Of a stretch of 64,000 nt of DNA, positions 17,983 to 26,689 are shown piece by piece. A program made the position numbers and the translations under genes. Source of the stretch: Nitrosopumilus sp. Nsub (lineage in GTDB: Archaea; Thermoproteota; Nitrososphaeria; Nitrososphaerales; Nitrosopumilaceae). The stretch lies in NCBI RefSeq assembly GCF_001541925.1, contig NZ_LQMW01000009.1:22591-86590 (forward strand). The letters run 5' to 3'. How positions within the stretch are numbered: position 1 is the first letter of the stretch; each line of letters opens with the position of its first letter. The notes beneath the pieces were generated by a model. The model saw only the letters and a program-made list of their open reading frames with translations. It was not told where the DNA came from and searched no databases.

Positions 17983-19284
17983 GTGAATTTATTATCAATA
18001 GGAGGTTCAGATCCATCATCAGGGGCAGGAATTCAAAGCGATGTCAAAATATTTACAAAATTTAATGTTCAATGCTTGACAGCTATTACAGCAATTACAA
18101 GTCAAAATACTTCAAATTTTGGAAAGATAGAACCAGTAACAAAAAAAATTTTAGAAAATCAATTAGAGTCATTAATTTCAGATTTCAAAATTGATGGGAT
18201 AAAAATCGGAATGGTGTACAATTCAGAAATTATAAAAACGATTTACCAATATTTCAAAAAATTAGATATTCCAATTGTTGTTGATCCTGTAATAAAATCA
18301 ACAACAGGGGGAATGTTAATTGAAAAATCATCAATAATTGATTTTAAAAAATACATTATTCCTCTTGCGACAATAATTACACCAAACAGATTTGAGGCAG
18401 AAATCTTAACTAAAGCAAAAATTAATTCAAAAAATAAGCCTGAAAAAATTGCAAAAATGATTCAAAAAATGGGAGCAAGAAATGTGATAATAACTGGTTT
18501 AGAGGAGAAAAATAACAAAATTTCAGATTTTGTGTTAGAGGCTAATAAAAAATATTTTCTTAATGATAAAAAAATTTCAAAAATTAATCGTGGTAGTGGA
18601 TCCATTCATTCATCTATGGCGCTATATGGGATTATCAAATTCAAAAATATTAAAAAATCATTAGAGTTTGCAAAACAAGTCACTTTAAACTCAATAAAAA
18701 ATTCAAAGAGAGTGGGAAAAGGTTTTGAAGTAACAAACTTTGATGAATTAGACAGCAATAGAATTGAATTAACTAAAGCAATTGAGGACTTTACAAAAAT
18801 AAAAAACATTTTTGAAAGTATACCAGAATGTCAAACTAATTTTGTTTTTTCAAAACATAAACCAAAATCTATTAAAGAAATACTTGGAATTTCAGGAAGA
18901 ATTGTAAAAGCAGGTAAAGAAGTCATAGTAGCAGGAGAGTTAGAATATGGAGGTTCAAAACATGTTGCAACAGCACTATTATCTGTAAATAAAAAATATT
19001 CTAAAGTTCAATCTGCAATCAATTTAAAATTTAGGGAATCAACAATTTTGAAAATAAAAAAAATGAAATGGAATACATATGATTATGATAGAAGTCAGGA
19101 ACCAGAAAACATTAAAAAAAATGGATCCACAATAGAATGGGGAATTAAAAATGCTATTAAAAATTCAAAAAAAGCACCGGATGTAATTTTTCATAAAGGG
19201 GGTTTTGGAAAAGAACCAATGATAATATTATTTGGAGAAACTCCAGAAGCAATAATTAAAAAAATACAAAAATTATCAAAATAG
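17983..19284 (+). CDS. HMP/HMP-P kinase fused to ThiN thiamine-phosphate synthase
   Basis: 433 residues. Residues 1-250 are ThiD (IGGSDPSSGAGIQSD, VVDPVIKSTTGGMLI, ITPNRFEAEIL), phosphorylating hydroxymethylpyrimidine. Within ThiD the usual GTGC(T/A)FS motif reads RGSGSIHSS, so Cys is replaced by Ser. Residues about 265-433 are a ThiN domain (FGKEPMIILFGETPEA at the end), the archaeal replacement for ThiE that joins pyrimidine and thiazole phosphates. GTG at 17983 gives the standard ThiD N-terminus. With thiC nearby, this covers the pyrimidine half and the coupling step of thiamine synthesis. Confidence 0.93.
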   Translation: MNLLSIGGSDPSSGAGIQSDVKIFTKFNVQCLTAITAITSQNTSNFGKIEPVTKKILENQLESLISDFKIDGIKIGMVYNSEIIKTIYQYFKKLDIPIVVDPVIKSTTGGMLIEKSSIIDFKKYIIPLATIITPNRFEAEILTKAKINSKNKPEKIAKMIQKMGARNVIITGLEEKNNKISDFVLEANKKYFLNDKKISKINRGSGSIHSSMALYGIIKFKNIKKSLEFAKQVTLNSIKNSKRVGKGFEVTNFDELDSNRIELTKAIEDFTKIKNIFESIPECQTNFVFSKHKPKSIKEILGISGRIVKAGKEVIVAGELEYGGSKHVATALLSVNKKYSKVQSAINLKFRESTILKIKKMKWNTYDYDRSQEPENIKKNGSTIEWGIKNAIKNSKKAPDVIFHKGGFGKEPMIILFGETPEAIIKKIQKLSK

Positions 19285-19332
19285 GAATAAATCCATCCTT
19301 GAACATAAATACTCAAATTTGAAATAACGTTT

Positions 19333-20034
19333 GTGAAAGCAGTTATTCTTGCTGGAGGTCTAGGAACAAGATTAAGACCATTAACCAATGACAAACCCAA
19401 ACCGATGCTACAAGTTGGTGAAAAACCAATTTTAGAGCATCTAATAGAATGGACAAAAAAAGGAGGAATCAAATCAATAGTAATTTGTGTTAGTTACCTC
19501 AGAAAATCAATTGAAGATTACTTTGGTGATGGAAGCAAATTTGGAGTAACAATTGAATATGCAATTTCAAATAAACCATTAGCTACAGCAGGGCAACTCA
19601 AAACTGCAGAAGAATTTATCGATGACGATTTTGTATGTATGTATGGAGATTCAATTTTTAATTTTAGTTTAAGAAGTATGATCAAACAACATGTTACAAA
19701 GAAACCATTTGTTACAATGGGCTTAAATGAATATAAAACAAATTTACCATACGGTGTAATTGAAACATCTAAAAATGGAAAAGTGGTTAGCTGGAATGAA
19801 AAACCAGAAATAAAAGCAAATGTAAACATGGGTTGTTACATAATGAATCCAAAGATTTTTGATTTAATTCCAAAGAATAAACCATATGGAATGGATGATG
19901 TGATAAAAAAAGCAATGAAGAAAAAACAATCAGTGAAAAGTTTTGTTACAAAAAAAGGTTTTACAGATATTGGAAATAAAGAATCATACATGCAGGCATG
20001 TAAAGAGTACGAACAAAAGAGCAAGTTAAAATGA
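19333..20034 (+). CDS. sugar-phosphate nucleotidyltransferase
   Basis: 233-residue NTP-transferase fold enzyme that makes an NDP-sugar from NTP and sugar 1-phosphate. The N-terminal loop AGGLGTRLRPLT with KPKPMLQVGEKPILEH is diagnostic, and MYGDSI is the metal-binding strand. There is no C-terminal left-handed beta-helix. Glucose-, mannose- or N-acetylglucosamine-1-phosphate are possible substrates. GTG at 19333 follows CATAAATAC by 26 nt, consistent with a leaderless start. It overlaps the acetyltransferase gene by 4 bp. Confidence 0.92.
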   Translation: MKAVILAGGLGTRLRPLTNDKPKPMLQVGEKPILEHLIEWTKKGGIKSIVICVSYLRKSIEDYFGDGSKFGVTIEYAISNKPLATAGQLKTAEEFIDDDFVCMYGDSIFNFSLRSMIKQHVTKKPFVTMGLNEYKTNLPYGVIETSKNGKVVSWNEKPEIKANVNMGCYIMNPKIFDLIPKNKPYGMDDVIKKAMKKKQSVKSFVTKKGFTDIGNKESYMQACKEYEQKSKLK

Positions 20035-20468
20035 ATCAACCAGTCGTTAGAAAATTACAAGAAGAAGATTTTCAAAAAGGTTTCCTAAATTCATTGGATA
20101 CATTAAGAGAAGCTAGTAACATTACCAAAGAGAAAGCATTAGAAATTTTTAATAACATTCAATCAAATCCAAATCACATTATTGTTGTTGCTGAAATGAA
20201 TAACAGGATTGTAGGTTCTACAACTCTTCTGATTGAGCCCAAATTCATTCATCAAGGTGGATTTGTAGGACACATAGAGGACGTAGTAGTTAGTAAAGAG
20301 TTCCAAGGTCAAAAAATAGGCGAAAAAATTATCAAATATGTATTAGAAATTGCTGAGAAACAGAATTGTTATAAAACAATTCTAAATTGTTCAGATGAAG
20401 TTAAACAATTTTATGAAAAAATAGGTTTCAAATATCATTCAAATGAATTTAGATTTGAACACAACTAA
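20031..20468 (+). CDS. GNAT-family N-acetyltransferase
   Basis: 145 residues with the GNAT fold: HIEDVVVSKEFQGQKIGEKI contains the acetyl-CoA pyrophosphate-binding motif (Q/RxxGxG/A-like, QGQKIG), and YEKIGFKYH is the usual motif B end. The order of elements resembles glucosamine-6-phosphate N-acetyltransferase. Together with the upstream nucleotidyltransferase, which it overlaps by ATGA, this suggests synthesis of a UDP-acetylated sugar; that role is inference. It ends in a 4-bp stop overlap with the convergent membrane protein gene. Confidence 0.87.
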   Translation: MNQPVVRKLQEEDFQKGFLNSLDTLREASNITKEKALEIFNNIQSNPNHIIVVAEMNNRIVGSTTLLIEPKFIHQGGFVGHIEDVVVSKEFQGQKIGEKIIKYVLEIAEKQNCYKTILNCSDEVKQFYEKIGFKYHSNEFRFEHN

Positions 20469-20908
20469 AAATATTCTTTCGTTGGACGTTTTTTACGTTT
20501 CAGAATCAAAGATGCACCAACAGCCATTACAGGAGCAGATAAGATTATGAATAAGATTGGCAGATATTGAACTGCATCTGTTAAATAAATTTCTGGAACA
20601 GAGTCAACCCAAGAAAAAACTACAAGATTACCGGCAAGTAAAACAATACCTCCAACAATAATTAAACCACCAATTTGTTTTGAACCATAATTCCTTGACA
20701 TAATGTAAGCAACTGCAGCTAAAATTCCAGCCGGTGCAACACCAATGGAAACAAATTGAATTAGTTTTGGATCAGGAGCAAATCCTTGTGCAATAACAGC
20801 ATCTTCAGGAACTGTCAACATAAAATAATAAACAGAGATCAATTCACCAGCAAACATTGCAAAAAGAGCGACACTAATTACTGCAAGCCATTTTTCAACA
20901 TTCCCCAT
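20465..20908 (-). CDS. four-helix integral membrane protein
   Basis: 147 residues with four hydrophobic stretches at about 6-31, 52-70, 78-99 and 114-136, short loops and a basic tail (KRKKRPTKE) likely to be cytoplasmic. No signature residues or known family are recognised. It converges with the acetyltransferase gene, sharing the tetranucleotide CTAA for both stops. Confidence 0.75.
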   Translation of the reverse strand: MGNVEKWLAVISVALFAMFAGELISVYYFMLTVPEDAVIAQGFAPDPKLIQFVSIGVAPAGILAAVAYIMSRNYGSKQIGGLIIVGGIVLLAGNLVVFSWVDSVPEIYLTDAVQYLPILFIILSAPVMAVGASLILKRKKRPTKEYF

Positions 20909-20949
20909 TAGCAGAAGTAAATAGAGTTGATAAATAAACCATTCAGAAA

Positions 20950-21963
20950 TTAAAGGATTCCAACAAGGTTAGCTAGTTCTTTCCTACAAGCTATTCCAAG
21001 TTTTTCAGCAGCATCTTCAGGCGATACATCATTCAAAAATATTCCATAACCACGTTCTAACCCAGACCAGGGTTTAGTTATTGGATAAATTTCAATGTGC
21101 CAATGAATTTGTCTAGTATTTTTCTTTTCAGGCGAAAGGTGAAAAACCAGATTATATGAAACATTTTTGATAGTTTTTGTCAGACCACCTAAAGTGGCTC
21201 TCAAAATTAGGGACAAATCATTAATTTCTTTTTGAGTGATTTTTGAGAAACTAGTTGTGTGTTTTTTAGGGGCAATCCAAAATTCATACGGATATGATGG
21301 AGCCCAAGGGGAAAAAGCAATGAATCCATCAGTTTGAAGTATTTGTCTAGGTCCGCTCAATTCCTCATTAATCGTTTGACACATATGACATACTCCTTTT
21401 TCATTCAAGATTTTATGAGAAGCTTCTGCCTCTGCATCAATTACAGGAGGGATAGTAGAAAGAGTTAGAATATTCAAGTGAGGGTGAGGGTTAGTACTAC
21501 CTGCCAACTCACCATTATCACCATAAATTGAGACGTAAGTGACACCCTTTTGAGTATAAAGCCATCGTAATCTATCTTGAACAACAACTAAAACATTTGA
21601 CCATTGTTCTGGAGTAATTGTAGAAAAAGTATCTTTAGTGTTTGGAGAAGCTACAATGACATAATGATATCCATAATTGGGTTCACTGTAAAATGGTTTT
21701 TCACTGTAAGAGTTTTCTGTTTCAACTGAAACCACAGGATTTTTACTTTCAAAAACACGTATAGACCAACCTTCAACAAAATCATCTTCACTGTCTTGAA
21801 GACGTTGTAACATTCCATCTTTTTCAACAAGAGATAAAACCGAAGGATTGGTAAGAGATTCATTTCCAGGTGCAAAAGGATTTTTTTTACCGTCTACAGA
21901 TTTATTATTTTTTGAAACAATCATAAATCTTTCAGAAACATAATCCTTGCGCATATCACCCAT
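20950..21963 (-). CDS. galactose-1-phosphate uridylyltransferase-like HIT-fold enzyme
   Basis: 337 residues, two HIT-like halves. The active-site segment is GSTNPHPHLNI, where the second His of HPH is the nucleotidyl-accepting residue in GalT; CHMC is the usual zinc pair, and HWHIEIYP is the second-half His motif. GalT swaps UMP between UDP-glucose and galactose 1-phosphate. No galK or galE is seen here, so a related UDP- or ADP-glucose phosphorylase role is possible. ATG at 21954 is an alternative start three codons in. Confidence 0.88.
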   Translation of the reverse strand: MGDMRKDYVSERFMIVSKNNKSVDGKKNPFAPGNESLTNPSVLSLVEKDGMLQRLQDSEDDFVEGWSIRVFESKNPVVSVETENSYSEKPFYSEPNYGYHYVIVASPNTKDTFSTITPEQWSNVLVVVQDRLRWLYTQKGVTYVSIYGDNGELAGSTNPHPHLNILTLSTIPPVIDAEAEASHKILNEKGVCHMCQTINEELSGPRQILQTDGFIAFSPWAPSYPYEFWIAPKKHTTSFSKITQKEINDLSLILRATLGGLTKTIKNVSYNLVFHLSPEKKNTRQIHWHIEIYPITKPWSGLERGYGIFLNDVSPEDAAEKLGIACRKELANLVGIL

Positions 21964-22150
21964 AATTGTTATTGAAAGTAACTGTATGTTAAAATGTTTA
22001 CTGAAAATAAAATAAAATTATTTCAAATCTGAAAAAATAATTTTTGTTTTAGGATAACTGATTTTCCAAAACACTAGAATAAATTACTGATCGCAAAAGG
22101 CATTGCAAGATTTAAAACAGAGATCAAAGAATCCAACAATCAGAGTTCAA

Positions 22151-23449
22151 ATGGACAATTCTAACACACACATTATCTATGTTCTTTTAGATGGTGTTGG
22201 AGATCTACCGCATCCAGATTTAGATGGAAAAACACCTTTAGAAGCAGCAAATACGCCTACTTTAGACAAAATTGCAAGCAATGGTGTCATCGGGGAAGTG
22301 ATTTCAGTAGGAAAAGGCATTGCCCCAGAATCAGATATTGCAGTATTCAATATGTTAGGTTACAAATTTGAACATGCAGATTATGCTGGAAGAGGAGTTA
22401 TAGAAGCAATAGGAGTTGGAATTGATTTTAAAGATGGGGATTTAGCATTAAGAGGAAATTATTCAACATTAGACGATAATGAAATTATTACAGATAGAAG
22501 AGCTGGAAGACACATAGAAAAAGCAGACGCAGAAGGAATTGCAAAAGAATTAGAAGAAAAAATTCAGTTCTCAGTACCAGATACTCAAGTTGTTGTTGCA
22601 CCAACAATAGGACACAGAGTGACAGTTAGAATTAGAGCACAGTCTAAAAAATTATCATCAAGAATTACAAATACAGATCCTGCATATAGCAACATTGGAG
22701 GAATGGGTGTAGCAAAAGAGATAGGAGATAATTTGAAAGTTGAAAAATGTTTACCGTTAGAAGATATCGATAATGCTGAAATTACATCAAACTTAGTAAA
22801 TGAATTTTCAGAACAATCTATCAAAATTATGAGAAACAGTGAAATTAATAAAAAAAGAAAAGAATTAAACAAAAAACAACTAAGTTGTATTCTACTTCGA
22901 GATGCAGGTAACAAATACCCGGATGTGCCACCAATTAATGAAAAACATGAAATGAAATTTTCATGTATTGTAGACATGCCAGTAGAGTTAGGAATTTCAG
23001 AAGTTCTAAAAATGAAAGCATTTGAAGCAGGAGGTTTAACAGATTATGAGGAAAAAGCAAGAGTTGCTGCAAAAGCAATGGAAACACATAATGCAATTTA
23101 TGTTCACCTTAAAGGACCTGATGAATTTGGCCACGATGGGGATGCAATTGGTAAAATGAAAAACATAGAAGAAATTGATCAAAGATTTTTCAAAACACTA
23201 GTAGAAAATATAGATTCAAACAACGTTGCAATAATTATTTCTGCAGACCATTCAACTCCATGTATTAACAAAGGACATAGTGATGATCCAGTGCCAGTAG
23301 TTGTTTCAGCAGATTTTATCAAAAATGATGGTACCACAAGAATGACTGAAGATCAAGCAAAAAAAGGAAGTATCGGATTATTACAAGGGGCAGAAGTTGT
23401 TACAAAATCATTAGAACTAATCAGATCTCAAATAAAACCAGATCATTAA
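22151..23449 (+). CDS. apgM: cofactor-independent phosphoglycerate mutase, archaeal type
   Basis: Interconverts 3- and 2-phosphoglycerate in gluconeogenesis; alkaline-phosphatase superfamily, about 432 residues. Metal-site motifs are LLDGVGD at the N-terminus, the phosphoserine segment APESDIAVFNMLGY, GRGVIEA, HLKGPDEFGHDGD and SADHSTPC. ATG at 22151 puts the domain start close to the N-terminus; an in-frame TTG at 22103, 21 nt after an AATAAATTA element, is an alternative leaderless start adding 16 residues. It converges with the DUF309 gene, overlapping 29 bp. Confidence 0.94.
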   Translation: MDNSNTHIIYVLLDGVGDLPHPDLDGKTPLEAANTPTLDKIASNGVIGEVISVGKGIAPESDIAVFNMLGYKFEHADYAGRGVIEAIGVGIDFKDGDLALRGNYSTLDDNEIITDRRAGRHIEKADAEGIAKELEEKIQFSVPDTQVVVAPTIGHRVTVRIRAQSKKLSSRITNTDPAYSNIGGMGVAKEIGDNLKVEKCLPLEDIDNAEITSNLVNEFSEQSIKIMRNSEINKKRKELNKKQLSCILLRDAGNKYPDVPPINEKHEMKFSCIVDMPVELGISEVLKMKAFEAGGLTDYEEKARVAAKAMETHNAIYVHLKGPDEFGHDGDAIGKMKNIEEIDQRFFKTLVENIDSNNVAIIISADHSTPCINKGHSDDPVPVVVSADFIKNDGTTRMTEDQAKKGSIGLLQGAEVVTKSLELIRSQIKPDH

Positions 23450-23981
23450 TTTTCTGCATCTCAATAGATTTTTCCCGAATTCTTTCAATGTCTATTGAGT
23501 GATATATTGAAGGGGAAGTTCCTAATTTTTCTAATGCTCTTGTAAGCATAGCAACCCCAATACTCAATTCATTTTCTTGAGCATGAGCATATGCTACTGC
23601 CACAAGTATTATTCCTTGCACTAATTCTTTTTCACGTCCAAAGCATTGTTTCCAGACACCTTCAAATGCCTCATGACATTCCCAAAATCGTTCACTGTTA
23701 AAATAAAATATTCCGTCCTTAATTCCTTGATCTATTTCAATTTCTTCTTCTATTACATGTCGAATATTATCTAATTCACCAATTGGAGACAATTTCTTAA
23801 CTAGTTCATCTACATCTTTTGTTTCAATAGCTACATCAAATTCAATAAATTTAGTAGCAACTCTACAAAGTCGAATATGAGCATCGGTCCCAGTAATCAG
23901 ATCTCTTGCACGATAAAGAACTTCACGAGAATTCATGGGAATAAATTTTTCATTTTTTAAATGAATCAAATATCGCTCCAT
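23421..23981 (-). CDS. DUF309-containing protein
   Basis: 186 residues. The C-terminal half (about 92-170) carries the DUF309 pattern ERFWECHEAFEGVWK with a downstream LVQGIILVAVAYAHAQEN; conserved His and Glu suggest a metal or ligand site. The N-terminal half is not recognised. Function of the family is not established. It has one of the longest convergent overlaps here (29 bp with apgM), so its last nine codons are antisense to apgM coding sequence. Confidence 0.85.
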   Translation of the reverse strand: MERYLIHLKNEKFIPMNSREVLYRARDLITGTDAHIRLCRVATKFIEFDVAIETKDVDELVKKLSPIGELDNIRHVIEEEIEIDQGIKDGIFYFNSERFWECHEAFEGVWKQCFGREKELVQGIILVAVAYAHAQENELSIGVAMLTRALEKLGTSPSIYHSIDIERIREKSIEMQKINDLVLFEI

Positions 23982-24063
23982 ATCATGAATTCATCCCATT
24001 TTCTTAAATTTCTTGTGTAAATTCAACTAGGTTTATATGAAATATCCAAAGGATTTTTGATAC

Positions 24064-24435
24064 ATGTCAACTATTGAGACACTTTCAGATGTCAATAATA
24101 CCTTCTTATCAAGAAGAGAATTAACTTGTGATTTTCCAGGGTTAGGTGGAAAATTAAAGAATATGGAAGCAGTAGACATGATTACAAAAGAATTCAAACT
24201 AGATGGCAAAGTAGTGATACCAATGAGACTAAAAACTCATGTTGGAATGTCAAAAGTTACAGGAACTTTCTATGTTTATGATGATGAAGGATTGGCAAAA
24301 AAACACATCAATCCAACAATCTTTTCAAGATTAGAAAAAACTAAAGCAAAAATAGCTGAAGCTGAAAAAGCAGCAGCTGAAGCACCAACAGAAGATGCAG
24401 CAGCTGAAGCACCAACAGAGGAGAAAACAGAATAA
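24064..24435 (+). CDS. rps24e: small-subunit ribosomal protein eS24
   Basis: Residues 1-97 match ribosomal protein S24e of the archaeal/eukaryotic small subunit (NTFLSRRELTCDF, KTHVGMSKVTGTFYVYDD). The final 26 residues are an acidic Ala/Glu/Pro/Thr tail made of a near-perfect duplication, AAAEAPTE twice, encoded by a 27-nt DNA repeat. TTTATATG at 24032-24039 lies 28 nt before the ATG. The stop codon overlaps the start of S27ae by one base (TAATG). Confidence 0.95.
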   Translation: MSTIETLSDVNNTFLSRRELTCDFPGLGGKLKNMEAVDMITKEFKLDGKVVIPMRLKTHVGMSKVTGTFYVYDDEGLAKKHINPTIFSRLEKTKAKIAEAEKAAAEAPTEDAAAEAPTEEKTE

Positions 24436-24620
24436 TGCCTGTAGAGAAAAAAGGCAGCAAAGGTTCTAGTCCAAAAGTTTATGGTTATTTCAAAATTGAT
24501 GGCGATAAAGCAACAAGAACTAAGAAAAATTGTTCAAGATGTGGAAAAGGAGTATACATGTCTGAACATAAAGATAGAAACACATGTGGAAAATGTGGTT
24601 TGACAGAATTCAAACAATAA
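24435..24620 (+). CDS. rps27ae: small-subunit ribosomal protein eS31 (S27ae)
   Basis: 61-residue zinc-ribbon ribosomal protein with CSRCGKG and CGKCG, the four cysteines that bind zinc. No ubiquitin fusion, as expected for archaea. It starts on the last base of the S24e stop, so it is co-transcribed and coupled, the usual archaeal S24e-S27ae arrangement. It converges with the HEXXH protein gene 20 nt downstream. Confidence 0.95.
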   Translation: MPVEKKGSKGSSPKVYGYFKIDGDKATRTKKNCSRCGKGVYMSEHKDRNTCGKCGLTEFKQ

Positions 24621-24639
24621 AATCAATAAAATAAATTAT

Positions 24640-25350
24640 TTAGTACAATATTTTTTTACGTATTTTTGCACTTTTTTCTTCCAGCTCAGTAATTTTTAAA
24701 ATAAATTTAGGATCAAGTTTAATGTTGGATAAAGATTCAGCAGATAATTTCACATTGTTGGCATCTAAAGAAATATTAGATTTAGGCAAATTTCTATCAG
24801 ACCAAAATTTTATTACTTTATCTTCAAGTTTGTAATCACGAAAACCAGATGGAAATTTTTTTGTGATATGATTTAGTAATGTTCTATCATTAAAAACAGC
24901 TCGAGGTTCAAACAATCTAGTTTCATCACTATACACATTTTCAAATAAATTTCCAGATAATTCGTCAGAAATTAATTCCATTTTTGAGATTTTTCTAATT
25001 AATTCTAAAAAATGTAAAAATTCATGAGCCAAAATTGCATGTATGGTACCTTTCAACCCATAAGCAATCAAAGGAGCAGAAATTTGAATAACAACTTGAA
25101 ATTTTTCCTCAAACATTACAGGAATTGTCCTTGCAAATAAAATTCCATATTCATATGAATTTGGATCAGATGAAGATAGTACCAAAGAAGGTTCAACATA
25201 TGCTACAGGGTATTGAATACCAGATGCTTTTTCAATTCGATTAATTCCAGCAACTGTAATTGGAAAACGCTTCAAAGTAAGATCATAAACATCTTCAGGT
25301 ATAAGACCCTTAGAATATGCATCTCTAAAACGAACTAAAGGATCCAACAT
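24640..25350 (-). CDS. putative HEXXH metallopeptidase-like protein
   Basis: 236 residues, no family recognised. HEFLH at residues 109-113 matches the zincin HEXXH motif and sits in a predicted helix (IHAILAHEFLHFLELI), the usual geometry. A third zinc ligand is not certain; His or Glu residues follow within 30-60 residues (SDELSGNLFE). There is no signal peptide, so it would act in the cytosol. It is the last gene of a leftward group with dph6, srp54, pus10 and the 32-aa basic protein. Coding is clear; peptidase activity is inference. Confidence 0.75.
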   Translation of the reverse strand: MLDPLVRFRDAYSKGLIPEDVYDLTLKRFPITVAGINRIEKASGIQYPVAYVEPSLVLSSSDPNSYEYGILFARTIPVMFEEKFQVVIQISAPLIAYGLKGTIHAILAHEFLHFLELIRKISKMELISDELSGNLFENVYSDETRLFEPRAVFNDRTLLNHITKKFPSGFRDYKLEDKVIKFWSDRNLPKSNISLDANNVKLSAESLSNIKLDPKFILKITELEEKSAKIRKKILY

Positions 25351-25388
25351 TAATTATTAAAAATTTTAATGTAAAAATGTTGATTTTC

Positions 25389-25487
25389 TTACGATCTAGG
25401 TTTTCCACATTTTGCTTTTTTTACTCTACGAGTATTTGCTCTTTGATCAGCATGTCTTTGATGTTTACCTTTTTTTCTCATTGGCAT
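25389..25487 (-). CDS. 32-residue very basic miniprotein
   Basis: An ATG at 25487 opens a 32-codon frame rich in Lys, Arg and His, beginning MPMRKKGKHQRH and ending AKCGKPRS with a single Cys. It sits between pus10 (25 nt upstream) and the HEXXH gene on the same strand. The strong positive charge and translation-gene context suggest RNA or ribosome binding, perhaps a small ribosomal protein, but I cannot assign it to a known one. ATG at 25481 is an alternative start. Confidence 0.6.
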   Translation of the reverse strand: MPMRKKGKHQRHADQRANTRRVKKAKCGKPRS

Positions 25488-25512
25488 GATAAATTACGAT
25501 ATTTAGTGCTAG

Positions 25513-26667
25513 TTAATTGTTATCATTTACAAAAATTTTGAGAAAATCAAATTCCTTAGCAATACAATTAGTTCCAATAGTTACAGAAACATTAGGTTCA
25601 ACGTTAGTTCCAGTCACAAATCGTTTAATTGGCAATCCACCTTCAGCCTTAATTTTTAATACTATCAAATGATCAGAGTTTTTTCTATAACTCAAATCAA
25701 AAATTTTTTTTTCGTAAGATCTTCCAGATTTTTCAGAAATTATAATAGGAATATTTTTGAGAGTTTTTAATTTTTTCAGATGTTTGGATTCAAATTTTGA
25801 ATCAGTAGCAATTTTAATAGAAATCAAAGAAGAAAACTTCAAAGGAGTTTTAGGATAATCATCGATTATTTTCATATTTGAAACAGAGATAGAATCAGAA
25901 AGAAAATCAAAAAGTCTTTTTTTCCTTTTTACAGGATTTTGGAGTTTAACTACAAAAGGCCGACCAGAACCCAATACCAAACTAGATTTATCTTCACCGC
26001 CTATCCAAGTAAATTTTGTCGTAGTTCCACCAAATTTTTTAAAAATTAATTTTGAGATAATTCCCTCAATACTATCAAATTCTGTAATTCCATGAAAATT
26101 ACAAGTTCTGCATCCCTTTCCAGAACAATTATCACAAGATTTCTGTTTTTGAGAATATCCTCGTTTAGATTTAGTATACCTTCCAGAAATAACAAGAGGT
26201 TTTGAATATAGATTACAAGAATGTTCTTTGAGATTAACAGTAAAAATGACATCTGGATCAATATAATTAATAATTTTTTTTGTCTTTTTTGAAAAAAGTT
26301 TTCCCAATTCTTTTGCAATATCAGATTTTATACCATCAATTCCTCGTAACTTAAATTCAGATTTTAAAGCATCATCTCTATCAATTATAGAAGGCTTAAC
26401 TATTGTTCCAATACTAAAAGTATCAAATCCATAATCTAAGGATGAATCTAGCATTAATTTTGAAAAATAATCCAAATTATCAAAGAGATTTTTACAAATG
26501 TGACATGGGTTATTGGAACTATGACCATTCTTTAGTTTTTTACCAAGTAATTTATTTGAAGATAAACGAAGTTGTTTTGAAAATAATCTACCTAAACAAA
26601 AATTACATAAATCATATTTTTCAATAATTTCCTTTGAAGAAGAAAGGACAGTAGAATATTTAGACAT
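25513..26667 (-). CDS. pus10: tRNA pseudouridine(54/55) synthase Pus10
   Basis: Archaeal enzyme making pseudouridine 54/55 in the tRNA T-loop, 384 residues. The N-terminal zinc module has CNFCLGRLF, CHICKNLF and CDNCSGKGCRTCNF. The catalytic region reads GGEDKSSLVLGSGRPF; Pus10 relatives usually have GREDxDxxxLGxGRPF, so the Asp is retained while the Arg before it is Gly. The end, NVEPNVSVTIGTNCIAKEFDFL, is typical. It lies between srp54 and a tiny basic gene on the same strand. Confidence 0.92.
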   Translation of the reverse strand: MSKYSTVLSSSKEIIEKYDLCNFCLGRLFSKQLRLSSNKLLGKKLKNGHSSNNPCHICKNLFDNLDYFSKLMLDSSLDYGFDTFSIGTIVKPSIIDRDDALKSEFKLRGIDGIKSDIAKELGKLFSKKTKKIINYIDPDVIFTVNLKEHSCNLYSKPLVISGRYTKSKRGYSQKQKSCDNCSGKGCRTCNFHGITEFDSIEGIISKLIFKKFGGTTTKFTWIGGEDKSSLVLGSGRPFVVKLQNPVKRKKRLFDFLSDSISVSNMKIIDDYPKTPLKFSSLISIKIATDSKFESKHLKKLKTLKNIPIIISEKSGRSYEKKIFDLSYRKNSDHLIVLKIKAEGGLPIKRFVTGTNVEPNVSVTIGTNCIAKEFDFLKIFVNDNN

Positions 26668-26689
26668 TTTTGATTTGAGATAATATCAG

